Shown here piece by piece: positions 1 through 9,281 of a stretch of DNA of 64,000 bases. The DNA comes from Vibrio jasicida CAIM 1864 = LMG 25398 (GTDB taxonomy: Bacteria > Pseudomonadota > Gammaproteobacteria > Enterobacterales > Vibrionaceae). The position numbers and the translations under genes are program-made. Under the pieces are notes generated by a model. The model was not told the DNA's origin. It saw only the letters and a program-made list of their open reading frames with translations, and ran no database searches. Position 1 is the first letter of the stretch, and each line of letters begins with the position of its first letter. The stretch lies in NCBI RefSeq assembly GCF_000400365.1, contig NZ_BAOG01000053.1, positions 62,001-126,000 on the forward strand, written 5' to 3'.

Positions 1-984
1 TGAGTCGTCAGCTTCCATTTGAGAGCTGATGTGCTTAAAGCCTACAGGTACTTCAAAGCACTTCTCACCGTGGTCTTCCGCAACTTTGTCTAACAAGTGT
101 GTTGTTGCGATATTACGCACTACTGAACCGGTCCAACCTTTGTATTCGAGCAAGTAGTAGTAAAGCAGTAGTAGCACTTCATTCGGGTGAATAAAGTTGC
201 CTTTCTCGTCGATAATACCAAGACGGTCCGCATCACCATCGGTACCAATACCGATGTCATAGCCTTCTTGCTCGACAAGGTGCATCAAGCGGTAAAGGGT
301 TGCTGCACTTGGTGATGGCATTAAGCCGCCAAAGTCAGGGTTCTTACCGTCGTTGATTACGTCTACTTCACAGCGGCCATTAATCAATACGGTTTGCAGC
401 GCATTTTTAGCAACACCAAACATCGGGTCGACCAAAACGCGAAGGTTCGCTTTTTTGATGGCTTCAATGTCGATAAAGTCGATGATCGAATCGACGAACT
501 CGTTCATCGGGTTAATAATATCAATCAGTTTGTCTTGTACTGCCTGATCAAAATCGACGCTTTTCACATCTTGTGCTGTAAGCGTTGCGATTTGAGACTC
601 AATTTTTTCTGTGATGATTTCATCGGCATCACGCCCACCTTCGATGAAGACTTTGATGCCGTTATAATCCGCAGGGTTGTGTGAGGCTGTAATACACGCA
701 GAGTATGCACAGCCCATCTCTTTTGCTTTAAACATCACGATAGGCGTCGGCACGAACTTATCGATAAAGCTAACTACGATGCCATTTGCCGCCAAAACTT
801 CAGCAAACCAGCGACCAGCTTTATCAGAAAGAAAACGGCGGTCATAACCGATAATAAAGCCGCGATCAGCAACGGACTCAGCGTTGGTAATGTTTGCGAC
901 TGCTTGAGCAACCAAACGTACATTATCTTTAGTGAACTCCTCACCGATAAATGCACGCCAGCCGCCTGTACCAAATTTGATCAT
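1..984 (-). CDS. Phosphoglucomutase/phosphomannomutase family protein, 3' end cut by window edge
   Basis: Alpha-D-phosphohexomutase-family enzyme moving phosphate between C1 and C6 of a hexose phosphate. Only the first 328 codons are present; the reading frame is open to base 1, so the C-terminus lies outside the window. The N-terminus has the family start (KFGTGGWRAFIGE), the phosphoserine loop TASHNP with Ser101, and the metal-binding DGDADR at about 249-254. It is the last visible gene of the chitobiose operon, 126 bases after chbP. Phosphorolysis of chitobiose by ChbP yields GlcNAc-1-phosphate, so an enzyme converting it to the 6-phosphate is the likely job here. That substrate is inferred from context; family membership is clear. 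The ATG at 982-984 is the only sensible start. Confidence 0.9.
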   Translation of the reverse strand, partial: MIKFGTGGWRAFIGEEFTKDNVRLVAQAVANITNAESVADRGFIIGYDRRFLSDKAGRWFAEVLAANGIVVSFIDKFVPTPIVMFKAKEMGCAYSACITASHNPADYNGIKVFIEGGRDADEIITEKIESQIATLTAQDVKSVDFDQAVQDKLIDIINPMNEFVDSIIDFIDIEAIKKANLRVLVDPMFGVAKNALQTVLINGRCEVDVINDGKNPDFGGLMPSPSAATLYRLMHLVEQEGYDIGIGTDGDADRLGIIDEKGNFIHPNEVLLLLYYYLLEYKGWTGSVVRNIATTHLLDKVAEDHGEKCFEVPVGFKHISSQMEADDS

Positions 985-1040
985 GATTCGATCCTCGATA
1001 AGAGCGGCGTCCCACCGCTTCTTAAATCTTTGCTAGCGAA

Positions 1041-1100
1041 CCGATGCACTTATCGAATTCAAGTGCATCGGATAAATCAAAAGGGGAGAAGCTCTCCCCC
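1041..1100 (-). terminator. Two successive hairpins between chbP and the phosphohexomutase gene
   Basis: Two perfect inverted repeats fill the gap. 1041-1051 pairs with 1061-1071 (11 bp, 9-base loop). 1083-1089 pairs with 1093-1099 (7 bp of G/C-rich stem, 3-base loop). Read on the minus strand, the second is followed by UUUUGAUUU, so it resembles a weak intrinsic terminator inside the operon. It probably reduces read-through into the mutase gene or protects the chbP mRNA end. Confidence 0.6.
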
Positions 1101-1110
1101 AAAGAGATGA

Positions 1111-3519
1111 TTAACCTAGAGTAACGATAACTTCGTTTACTGAACCTTCCGCTTGAACTGGTACAGAGGCACCATTTACTGCTTCACCGTTCACAGTAAT
1201 CGACTTAACGCCTTTGCTTACTGAGTCTGGGTTAACGACTTTGATGTTGTACGTTGCACCTAGCCATTGGCGAGTCACTTCGAAACCTGGCCAGTTCGTT
1301 GGGATACATGGATCGATAGTCAGACCATCAAAGCCTGTTCGCACACCAAGGATAAAGTTGGTAACTGCGAAGTATGCCCAGCCAGATGTACCTGTTAACC
1401 ATGGGTGGTTTGCACGACCGTGGTCTTGGTGGTCACGACCCATGATGAACTGCACGTATGAGTAAGGTTCTGCAATACGTTTTTCGATGATGTCGTTTTG
1501 GTTGTATGGGTTAAGTGCATCGTAGAATTTCATTGCACGATCACCACGACCCAGTTTCGCTTCAGCTACCCAAGCCCATGGGTTTGGATGCGAGAAGATT
1601 GCACCGTTCTCTTTTACGCCTTGGTAAACACGAGTCACGAAACCGATGTCATCGTTCGGCGTTGCAAATGATGGTGAGTTTAGATGCAGGCCGTACTCAG
1701 AGAACAGGTTCTCATCGACTGCGTCCATCGCTTTTTCACCGCGCTCTTGAGAAACCGCACCAGAAAGTACAGCAAGCGTGTTTGACTCGAGGTGCACTCG
1801 GCCTTCCGCTTGTTGCGCTGTACCGATCTTGTCACCATTCTTCGTCAGACCACGGATGTACCAACCGCCTTCGTCGTCCCAAAGATGTGTTTCACACGCT
1901 TCACGTACGTTTGCCGCCATTTCCGTGTATTTCTCAACATCCGTTTCTTTGCCTAGGTATTTCGCTAGGTCGATAAACTCTTGCAATGCCCAGAAGTGAA
2001 GGAACGATACCATTGAAGATTCGCCACCACCGAGGTTCAGACAGTCGTTCCAGTCTGCGCGCAGACCTTTACAGATACCCGTTTGACCGACGTATTCAGC
2101 CGAGAAGTCTAGTGCTGCTTTCATATGGTCATAAACGCTTGCATCGCCGCCATCTGCGTAAGGGATCACCTCGTCGAAGAAGCTGTGCTCACCCGTTTCC
2201 ATCACGTACTTACAGATGGTTGGAACTAGCCATAGGTGATCATCTGAACACGTGTCTTCGATGCCGTGGATCTTGTCTTCATCAGAAGGCGTTGGAACGA
2301 CGGTTGGAGATTTAGATGGCTTAACATCAGCTTTCTCAGGATCGAACCAGTCTGGATCGAACAGGTGCAGACCGTAACCTGCTTTCACTTGGCCACGAAG
2401 TAGGTCAACAAGACGCTTGCGGGTCATTGCTGGGTTGGCGTGAGGAACAGAAATCGCATCTTGCGCTGTATCGCGGTAGCCAAGACCAGTACGACCACCC
2501 ACTTCGATGAACGAAGCAAAGCGAGACCACACCACACAAGTTTCTGCTTGGTATAGGGTCCAAGCGTTGATCATGGTATCTAGACCTTCGTTTGGTGATT
2601 TCACTTGGAATTTATTACAACGCTCATCCCAGTGTGCTTTGATGCCCGCAAATGCATTGTCTACTTCAGCGAGATCTTGGTATTTAGCGCGAAGGCGGTC
2701 GCCATTGCCTTTACCGATACCTAGAATGTATGCGAAACGAACTTCTTCACCTGGTTGGATAGTAAATTGCTTGTGTAGAGAGCCACAGTGGTTGTAACAC
2801 GTTTGTGCGGTGTTAAAACATTTACCTTGTTCTACTGCTAGCGGGTTTGCTTCGTCGCGGTATAGACCTAGGAAGCTGTCACGTTGGCCGTCGTATGAAT
2901 CTGGGTCAAACGTTGAAGCTAGGTAGTAGAAACCTTCGAAATCGTTGGTGTTATAGTACAAGTCGTATTCAATCACACCTTCATTGTAAGACGTGCCTGC
3001 AGAGTACAGAGACATCTGGTGGTTTTGGTTGTCTGATTGAATATGGCTGAACGAAAATTCTACAAACGAGAATGCACTGATTGTGCGCGGCTTGTCTGAA
3101 GTGTTCTTGATAACCACATCCCAAACTTCAGCGTCTTCGCCTTTTGGTACGAATAGGGTTTTCGTTGCTGTAATACCGTTGTATTCACATTTGAACTTAG
3201 AGTAAGACAAGCCATGGCGAACTTCGTAGTTTGCTTCGTCTAGGCTTTTCGCAACTGGTTGCCAAGAGATTGACCAGTAATCACCTGTCTCATCATCACG
3301 TAAGTAAACGTAGTGCCCAGGACGATCGAATGTCGCGTTTGGACGGAATTTAGTAACACGGTTGTATTCTGGAGAGTTATAGAACGAGTAGCCGCCTGCG
3401 TTGTGCGAGATAACGGTACAGAACTTCTCAGTACCGAGGTAGTTAGTCCATGGCGCTGGTACGTCAGGGCGAGTGATGACGTATTCGCGATTCTCGTTAT
3501 CGAAATAGCCGTATTTCAT
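1111..3519 (-). CDS. chbP: N,N'-diacetylchitobiose phosphorylase (GH94)
   Basis: Cytoplasmic glycoside phosphorylase that splits GlcNAc-beta-1,4-GlcNAc with inorganic phosphate into GlcNAc-1-phosphate and GlcNAc, saving one ATP. At 802 residues it matches the length of characterised Vibrio ChbP. The motif ADWNDCLNLGGGES places the catalytic general acid at Asp492 by my codon count, the same number as in the V. proteolyticus enzyme. The N-terminal half has the beta-sandwich type seen in GH94 and the C-terminal half the (alpha/alpha)6 barrel. No signal peptide is present, fitting action after import. It lies 84 bases after the GH20 gene, in the chb operon downstream of cbp. Cellobiose phosphorylase is the close paralogous alternative, but the chitin context settles the call. 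Confidence 0.95.
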   Translation of the reverse strand: MKYGYFDNENREYVITRPDVPAPWTNYLGTEKFCTVISHNAGGYSFYNSPEYNRVTKFRPNATFDRPGHYVYLRDDETGDYWSISWQPVAKSLDEANYEVRHGLSYSKFKCEYNGITATKTLFVPKGEDAEVWDVVIKNTSDKPRTISAFSFVEFSFSHIQSDNQNHQMSLYSAGTSYNEGVIEYDLYYNTNDFEGFYYLASTFDPDSYDGQRDSFLGLYRDEANPLAVEQGKCFNTAQTCYNHCGSLHKQFTIQPGEEVRFAYILGIGKGNGDRLRAKYQDLAEVDNAFAGIKAHWDERCNKFQVKSPNEGLDTMINAWTLYQAETCVVWSRFASFIEVGGRTGLGYRDTAQDAISVPHANPAMTRKRLVDLLRGQVKAGYGLHLFDPDWFDPEKADVKPSKSPTVVPTPSDEDKIHGIEDTCSDDHLWLVPTICKYVMETGEHSFFDEVIPYADGGDASVYDHMKAALDFSAEYVGQTGICKGLRADWNDCLNLGGGESSMVSFLHFWALQEFIDLAKYLGKETDVEKYTEMAANVREACETHLWDDEGGWYIRGLTKNGDKIGTAQQAEGRVHLESNTLAVLSGAVSQERGEKAMDAVDENLFSEYGLHLNSPSFATPNDDIGFVTRVYQGVKENGAIFSHPNPWAWVAEAKLGRGDRAMKFYDALNPYNQNDIIEKRIAEPYSYVQFIMGRDHQDHGRANHPWLTGTSGWAYFAVTNFILGVRTGFDGLTIDPCIPTNWPGFEVTRQWLGATYNIKVVNPDSVSKGVKSITVNGEAVNGASVPVQAEGSVNEVIVTLG

Positions 3520-3603
3520 TTGTGTATTTCCTTTTTACAATACTGCGTTTGCAGTCAAATTTAATAATTCTTTAAGCAAGATGTATTGTCATCTAGCTTG
3601 GTA

Positions 3604-5523
3604 TTACTTCCACGGTTTACGGTAATTCACTCCCTGCAAATCAAGCAGAGGAAGGTGCCCTTTCAAACGTGATAAATAGTCGGTCCAATCGCGGTGTTGT
3701 TTTTCAGTCCAACATGCTTCTGCCATGGCTGTTAAGCGAGGGAAAATCATGTAGTCCATACGCGATGGGTTGTTGATGATTTCGCACCACAAGGCAGTTT
3801 GAATGCCCCAAATGCGCTTTCTGATTGGGTCATCAGCAGGGACTTCTGCTAATGGCTCATAGTTGTATGCTTTCTCTAATGGCAATGGGTTTGCCCAGTC
3901 AACACCTGGCTCTTCTGGTGCATAGTCTTGGGTCATGTCGAGGTAGGTGGTTTGTGCTGGTTGCAGCACTACATCAAAACCTTGGCGAGCGCAGTTCAAT
4001 GCAGCTTCTTCGCTTAGCCATGAGTAGATCACTGTATCTTTACTCACTTTGTTGCCGTGTTGGGCTTCTTCCCAACCTACCATTCGTTTGCCTAATTTTC
4101 GTAGCTTGTCTTCTGCATGACGTAAGAAGTGCCCTTGTAGCTCTTTGTAATCGGTATAACCCAATTGCTCCATAAGAGCTTGGCAAGAAGGGCTCTTAGA
4201 CCACACGCCATTAGGAACTTCGTCTGCCCCAATATGGACATAAGGCGCTGGGAATAGAGCTGCTACTTCTTCAAGTACTTTGTCGATAAACTCGTAACTA
4301 CCCGGCAGAGCAGGGTTGATGACATTATCGTTATAGTGCTGAATGCTGCGATATTCGGTTTTGTCTTCCGCTTCAACAAGTAGGTGTGGCAGAGATTTGA
4401 TTGCTGCGCGGCAATGCCCAGGAACGTCAATCTCAGGGATGATAGTGATGCCACGCTGTGCTGCAAAAGCCACCACGTCTTTAATTTGCTCTTGAGTGTA
4501 GAAACCGCCGTAACGCTGAGTTAAATGGGTGTATTGCGGTTCGATGGTTTCATCGATACCACGCCAAGCGCCAATGTCTGTTAGTTGAGGTAAGGACTTA
4601 ATCTCGATACGCCAACCTTCATCGTCCGTTAGGTGCCAATGGAAGGTATTGAATTTGTAATGTGCCAACAAATTGATGAGGCGTTTTACTTGTTCTACCG
4701 AGTGGAAATGACGAGCGCAGTCCAACATCATGCCACGGTAGCGAAAGCGAGGACTGTCTTTGATAGAGCAGCACACCACTTCCATAGTGTTGGCACTCTC
4801 GTCTCGTTTTAGTAGTTGCAATAAGGTCGCACAAGCATGGGTAAAGCCAGACGAAGACCCAGCCTCAATCTTGATCGACTCTTCAGATACTTTAAGTCTG
4901 TAAGTACCTTCGTCCAGTGTTGGGTTACTTTTGAATAAGATTTTCCCACTGTTAGAAGAAGACAATTTGAATTGGTGAATGCGTTCAAGCTCTTCCAGCA
5001 ACCATGCTTTTGCTGAATTCGCTAAATCTGTGTATATCGCGACACCAACTTGCTCATCGAAGCTAAACGACAGGTCACTCACTTCAATATGGTTGGGCTT
5101 TGGTAATAAAGGCTGTGCATGCGTTAAGCTTGCTGGAATATCACTGCGTTCGCGATAAGGTGAGGCCAAAACGATAGGAGTAACATCAACTTGTGCGCGT
5201 TGTGGATTTCCGTCAACGACAAAGTCAATCATGGCTTCATTAAATCCATCCGAGTAATAACGGAATGGGTTTGAACCAATACTGAATTCACAGTAATAGT
5301 GATGGTTGGCAGCCAGTACCATACCTTCCGGTTTAAGTGTGCAAAAGCTACCAATTTGAGTCAGTTGACCATTTGAAACGCTGTCTGGAAGAATATAGCG
5401 GTCGAAAGCGAAAGTCAGGCTCCAATTGTTTAGGTCTTGGTCGCTCAAATTGTGAAAGGTGAGCCCAAAACGGCAGTTTTGTTTTTGCTCAGAAAGGACC
5501 ACTAGATCAACACGATATTCCAT
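3604..5523 (-). CDS. Cytoplasmic beta-N-acetylhexosaminidase (GH20)
   Basis: Retaining exo-beta-N-acetylglucosaminidase acting by substrate assistance, releasing GlcNAc from the non-reducing end of chitooligosaccharides. The catalytic pair sits in HIGADEVP (Asp434-Glu435 from the ATG chosen). The GH20 barrel starts near residue 260 (RFRYRGMMLDCARHFH), preceded by an N-terminal chitobiase-type domain. No signal peptide is present, so it is the intracellular hexosaminidase. A GTG two codons upstream (5529) is possible, but AGGAG lies 5 bases before the ATG at 5521-5523, so I prefer the ATG (639 residues). It is 8 bases after gspK in the chitobiose operon, orthologous in position to V. cholerae VC0613. 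Confidence 0.93.
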   Translation of the reverse strand: MEYRVDLVVLSEQKQNCRFGLTFHNLSDQDLNNWSLTFAFDRYILPDSVSNGQLTQIGSFCTLKPEGMVLAANHHYYCEFSIGSNPFRYYSDGFNEAMIDFVVDGNPQRAQVDVTPIVLASPYRERSDIPASLTHAQPLLPKPNHIEVSDLSFSFDEQVGVAIYTDLANSAKAWLLEELERIHQFKLSSSNSGKILFKSNPTLDEGTYRLKVSEESIKIEAGSSSGFTHACATLLQLLKRDESANTMEVVCCSIKDSPRFRYRGMMLDCARHFHSVEQVKRLINLLAHYKFNTFHWHLTDDEGWRIEIKSLPQLTDIGAWRGIDETIEPQYTHLTQRYGGFYTQEQIKDVVAFAAQRGITIIPEIDVPGHCRAAIKSLPHLLVEAEDKTEYRSIQHYNDNVINPALPGSYEFIDKVLEEVAALFPAPYVHIGADEVPNGVWSKSPSCQALMEQLGYTDYKELQGHFLRHAEDKLRKLGKRMVGWEEAQHGNKVSKDTVIYSWLSEEAALNCARQGFDVVLQPAQTTYLDMTQDYAPEEPGVDWANPLPLEKAYNYEPLAEVPADDPIRKRIWGIQTALWCEIINNPSRMDYMIFPRLTAMAEACWTEKQHRDWTDYLSRLKGHLPLLDLQGVNYRKPWK

Positions 5524-5531
5524 GCTCACTC

Positions 5532-6422
5532 CTACTCAACACTCACGGCGTAAAGGTTATGCTCTGGTTTACCAGCAAACATAATAGCGCCTTCAATCGC
5601 ATCAAATTGAGGCTCTACCACCCATTGTTGAACGGGCGGTGACAGCCAATGCAGGATGCGTTCAGCAATACTGCCCATTAAGCAAATACGAGTCGCCCCG
5701 CGTTTGTTTAACGCAACCAGAAACATCTCAATATCGGCAGCGGTCTGCTTAAGCATTTCAATCGCTAGTGCATCACCTTGTTCTGCATGTTGGAAAATTG
5801 CTGGAGAAAATTGACCGTAATCGCGAGGTAGAGCTTGTTTAGACCATGCCACTACGTTGTCGATGTCATTTTCAAAATGAGCCATGACATGCGCTGCTAG
5901 AGGTGTTTTTTCACGGATGCCATCTTCTGCTAGCAAGACTTGTTGAATCAGGCGTAATCCCATTACTGCGCCGCCGCCTTGGTCGGAGATCGGGAACTCA
6001 CGTCCACCAACAACGTGCTGCTCAAGGCCTTTCAGGAAAATACCGCAAGAACCGGTTCCAGCAATCATGATTGCGCCATCTTTACCGCTGTGCGCGCCAA
6101 TACAAGCACCGTAAGCATCAGTGTTGAGTGTCATACTGGCAAATGGGTGTTCCAAAGCCATGAATGCTTGCCAAGAGGTTTTGTGTTCAGCTCCCGCAAG
6201 AGCTAAGCCAACGTGCATAGAGGCAAAGTCTTGCTGAGTTAGGCCGCCTTGCTGCGCTGCTGAAGCTATTGATTCAAGAATGGATGCCATTGCGACTTCC
6301 GCTCCCAGCATGATGTTTGCACTGCCGCTTTTCGCTTCACCAATGAAGTTACCTTGCGCGTCTTTGATACGGGCTCGGCATGAAGTGCCGCCGCCGTCAA
6401 TACCTACAAAATACATCCCCAT
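5532..6422 (-). CDS. gspK: Glucosamine kinase, BadF/BadG/BcrA/BcrD ATPase family
   Basis: ASKHA-fold sugar kinase. The phosphate-1 loop GIDGGGTSCRA lies near residue 8 and a second phosphate-binding loop, MIAGTGSCG, near residue 118. GGREFPISDQGGGAVMG (about 140) is typical of GlcNAc/GlcN kinases of this family. At 296 residues it matches V. cholerae GspK (VC0614), a kinase described as specific for glucosamine. It follows the GH9 gene by 2 bases and precedes GH20 by 8, so translation is probably coupled. Together with the GH9 enzyme it would convert chitosan-type GlcN ends to GlcN-6-phosphate. Start: ATG at 6420-6422, with GGAG about 9 bases upstream. GlcNAc kinase activity cannot be excluded from sequence alone. 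Confidence 0.88.
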   Translation of the reverse strand: MGMYFVGIDGGGTSCRARIKDAQGNFIGEAKSGSANIMLGAEVAMASILESIASAAQQGGLTQQDFASMHVGLALAGAEHKTSWQAFMALEHPFASMTLNTDAYGACIGAHSGKDGAIMIAGTGSCGIFLKGLEQHVVGGREFPISDQGGGAVMGLRLIQQVLLAEDGIREKTPLAAHVMAHFENDIDNVVAWSKQALPRDYGQFSPAIFQHAEQGDALAIEMLKQTAADIEMFLVALNKRGATRICLMGSIAERILHWLSPPVQQWVVEPQFDAIEGAIMFAGKPEHNLYAVSVE

Positions 6423-6424
6423 GG

Positions 6425-8164
6425 TTATTGCTCCTTAATTTCTTGAGAGTTCGCTAAAGTCGAAATGTGCTGAGCCTGACTCATTACTGCGAGTAGGTAC
6501 CAAGCGCCATGCGGGATCCATTGTTCTCCCCAACGCCAGTTCTGAAGCATGTCGTCTTTCTGTGCTGGTGGATTAAATGCAATGTCTTCCTCATCTTCGA
6601 AACCGCCGGTGATGCCGTTGCACACGCCACCTTTTGCATTGAAGAAACCATATTGAGGAAGGTAGTCCGGATTGTTACGACCATGACCGTCCAACATGCA
6701 CATGTCGTACGGGTTCAGCCCCACAATCCAGTTGATAGAATCTTGTGCGAGTTTAGAAAGCTGTTGCTTTAGAATTTCTGACTCAATAAATGGTTGTGCC
6801 AAATACGCCATGGTTGCCAGTGAACCTAAGCGAGCATTCTCACCTTGCCACCAGTAACCCGATTCATTGTTGTGTGCCACAAAGAACGCATCACGCTTCG
6901 CTTCGTCTACGCCTTTTACATATTGGCGTGGGTAACCAAATGGGTTCTTCACTCTATTGGTGATAGAGACTTCAAACTCACAGGCTTGAGTTATGATTTG
7001 TTTTGCTACTGAAGCGCGCTCAGAGTCGTCTTCAATCGCCAAGTATTCACATAGTGCGATAACAGGAAGCCCTGCTTCTGCCGCATGGAAGTAAGGGCGG
7101 CTGCCATCATGATTGGCAGCCCAAAAATGTTGAATGTGCTCATCACTCATTTGACGAGCAGAAAGACGATTTGCCCATACGCGGCTGTCTTCTAGGTAGC
7201 GTGTTTCTTTGGTGGTCTTGAATAGCTCAACGGCTGCAAGCAATGCGCAGTATTCATCGATGATGTTCTCTTCATCATCGTTTAGATATTGGGTGTTGTG
7301 CTCTTTTAAGTGCCAGTAGCCGTTTTCTGCTGCATTACGGTATTTTTGTTGGTCGAACTCACCGTGAAACTCCAGACGTGCTGCTGAAGCTAATGCCGCA
7401 ATGCTAACGCCAGCACCTTGTCGGTAACCGGCTTGGTAGTCATCAAACTTATGACCAAGTTGGGTTTCGTAGGCGCAGATTTCACGTTGAGCTGTGTCTT
7501 TACTCCACTTGTCGAACACGGTCATGTAGAAGAAGCCTTTTTCGTTTTGCATACGAACAAGGAAGTCTGCACCGAACAGGGCTTCTTCAATAAGGCGAGT
7601 AGAAGTGAATTTAGCCAGTTTGTCGTTGCCTTCAAGCAGAGACAAACCTTTCAATATGTTCCACACCACCATTGGTGTCTGCTGTGGGTTTAGGTAGTTT
7701 GCGTATGACAAATGACTCAGATATTTACTGACATCGCCTGAAGCGTCATACCAACCGCCGTGAACATCTGCGGTTTCGTCGGAATTTAGCAGTGGAACTT
7801 GACGATCTTGTTGATCAAAAATGCCACCACAACGTTGAGACTTAAAGTAGTGGACCACGTCAGATAGTGTTTGATCGAGAAGAATATGTTCACCAATTTC
7901 AAAGTGAGATGAACGCAAATGATCGAAACGAAGGTAGTAGTTACCGGGAGTATTAAATGAAGAAAAGTCTACAAGATAGAAATGACCTTGATGCCAGCTC
8001 GCTACTTTGCCTTGCTTTTCCACTGTTAGCGTAGCGACAGTTTGGTGGCTGTCCGCACAAACCAATAAAGCAGTATAAGAAGACAGACGTGGTTGGCTTG
8101 TCTGGATGATCGCTTTTTTAGGGCCCAGACGCTCGTAACCAATGTGGTTAGTCAGTAGCAGCAT
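6425..8164 (-). CDS. GH9-family exo-beta-D-glucosaminidase (cytoplasmic)
   Basis: A 579-residue protein with an N-terminal Ig-like domain (about 1-95) and a GH9 (alpha/alpha)6 catalytic domain. The nucleophile-base Asp lies in GGWYDASGD (about 121-129), and the C-terminal acid region GGFEDEEDIAFNPP is near residue 530. Often mislabelled endoglucanase; the Vibrionaceae member from Photobacterium profundum was shown to be an exo-beta-glucosaminidase. Its place beside glucosamine kinase supports removal of GlcN from imported chitosan-type oligosaccharides. No signal peptide is seen. RBS CGGAG lies 8 bases before the ATG. It sits 72 bases after the ABC ATPase gene, behind a hairpin. Confidence 0.87.
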   Translation of the reverse strand: MLLLTNHIGYERLGPKKAIIQTSQPRLSSYTALLVCADSHQTVATLTVEKQGKVASWHQGHFYLVDFSSFNTPGNYYLRFDHLRSSHFEIGEHILLDQTLSDVVHYFKSQRCGGIFDQQDRQVPLLNSDETADVHGGWYDASGDVSKYLSHLSYANYLNPQQTPMVVWNILKGLSLLEGNDKLAKFTSTRLIEEALFGADFLVRMQNEKGFFYMTVFDKWSKDTAQREICAYETQLGHKFDDYQAGYRQGAGVSIAALASAARLEFHGEFDQQKYRNAAENGYWHLKEHNTQYLNDDEENIIDEYCALLAAVELFKTTKETRYLEDSRVWANRLSARQMSDEHIQHFWAANHDGSRPYFHAAEAGLPVIALCEYLAIEDDSERASVAKQIITQACEFEVSITNRVKNPFGYPRQYVKGVDEAKRDAFFVAHNNESGYWWQGENARLGSLATMAYLAQPFIESEILKQQLSKLAQDSINWIVGLNPYDMCMLDGHGRNNPDYLPQYGFFNAKGGVCNGITGGFEDEEDIAFNPPAQKDDMLQNWRWGEQWIPHGAWYLLAVMSQAQHISTLANSQEIKEQ

Positions 8165-8198
8165 TCAAGTTTCTCCGGGAAACAATAAAATATAAAGG

Positions 8199-8227
8199 GA
8201 AAAAGGGGCCAGGTTTATACCTGACCC
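8199..8227 (-). terminator. Terminator-like hairpin between the ABC transporter and GH9 genes
   Basis: 8206-8213 pairs with 8220-8227 (8 bp with one G-U, 6-base loop). On the minus strand the stem is followed by CUUUUUCCCUUU. This looks like an intra-operon partial terminator or 3'-end stabiliser separating transport from catabolic genes. Confidence 0.55.
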
Positions 8228-8236
8228 TCGTTATGA

Positions 8237-9232
8237 TTAATCTTCAAATAAGTAACAACGAACAAAGTGGTTGTCAGATAGCTGAGTTACAGCAGGCAGT
8301 CGCTCACGACATTTGTCTGTGGCATGAACACAGCGTCCTGCGAATGGACAACCAACTGATTCTGGCGTCCAAAGTGGGATTTCGCCTTTGTTGCCTTTCA
8401 ACTTCTCGTGGATTGACTTTGATGGATCAGGAACGGCAGAAACCAGTAGTTGCGTGTATGGGTGTTGAGGATCGTGAATGATTTCCTCTGTGTCACCCCA
8501 CTCAACCATGTGGCCGACGTACATAACCGCAAGATCTTCAGCGATGTAACGCGCTGTCGCGATGTCGTGCGTGATGTAAAGAAGAGACATTTGTTTCTCA
8601 AATTTCATCTCTTCCATCAGGTTAAGAACACCGGCACGGATTGATACGTCAAGCATTGATGTTGGTTCGTCAGCCAGTACCACTTCTGCTCCAACCGCAA
8701 TATTACGAGCCAAGTTCACGCGCTGACGTTGACCGCCAGAGAGTTGATGTGGGAACTTTTGCGCCGTTTCTTTTGGTGGAATCAGACCAACTTGTTCTAG
8801 TAGGTTGTACACGCGCTCTTCCAACTCTTTTTTGTTGCCCGGTGATACCTTCTTGTGGATCAGAAGTGGGCGAGCAATATGGTGGAAGATGTTGTGTGTA
8901 GGGTTTAGCGAGCCAAACGGGTCTTGCCATACCATTTGCACACCTTCACGGTAAGTCATCAAATCGTGACGAGAGGTGATGTCTTGAATATCACGACCTT
9001 TGTACTCGATGATGCCATCGGTTGGTGCGTACATTTTAGCAATCATTTTTGCAGTAGTAGACTTACCTGAACCAGACTCACCTACCACTGACAAGCCGCG
9101 GCTCTTGTACATTTTGAAAGATACGTCGTTGATTGCACGCATCTTAGATTGTTTGATTGAGTTACTGTTTAAAGGGAAGTCCTTAACGACATTTTTACCT
9201 TCAATCAGCAGTTCGCCGAATTGTTTGCTCAT
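8237..9232 (-). CDS. Chitooligosaccharide ABC transporter, ATP-binding protein 2 (Opp/Dpp F type)
   Basis: Nucleotide-binding subunit of the chitobiose importer. It shows Walker A GESGSGKST (about 52-60), signature LSGGQRQRVNLA (about 164), and Walker B with ADEPTS (about 190). A C-terminal oligopeptide/dipeptide-type extension ends in Cys-containing CPFAGRCVHATDKCRE, typical of DppD/DppF ATPases that carry a 4Fe-4S site or related fold. At 331 residues it is normal for the family. It pairs with the ATPase gene 49 bases upstream to form a heterodimer on the two permeases. Corresponds by order to V. cholerae VC0616. RBS GGAGAG precedes the ATG. Confidence 0.92.
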   Translation of the reverse strand: MSKQFGELLIEGKNVVKDFPLNSNSIKQSKMRAINDVSFKMYKSRGLSVVGESGSGKSTTAKMIAKMYAPTDGIIEYKGRDIQDITSRHDLMTYREGVQMVWQDPFGSLNPTHNIFHHIARPLLIHKKVSPGNKKELEERVYNLLEQVGLIPPKETAQKFPHQLSGGQRQRVNLARNIAVGAEVVLADEPTSMLDVSIRAGVLNLMEEMKFEKQMSLLYITHDIATARYIAEDLAVMYVGHMVEWGDTEEIIHDPQHPYTQLLVSAVPDPSKSIHEKLKGNKGEIPLWTPESVGCPFAGRCVHATDKCRERLPAVTQLSDNHFVRCYLFED

Positions 9233-9281
9233 AATTCTCTCCAGTGTAATTTTTGTTCTTAGCTAGCGTTATTTTTTGTTG

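Noticed and set aside
1515..1976. 153-codon plus-strand frame opposite chbP
   Set aside because: Antisense to a full-length conserved enzyme, composition unlike a protein, no start signal.
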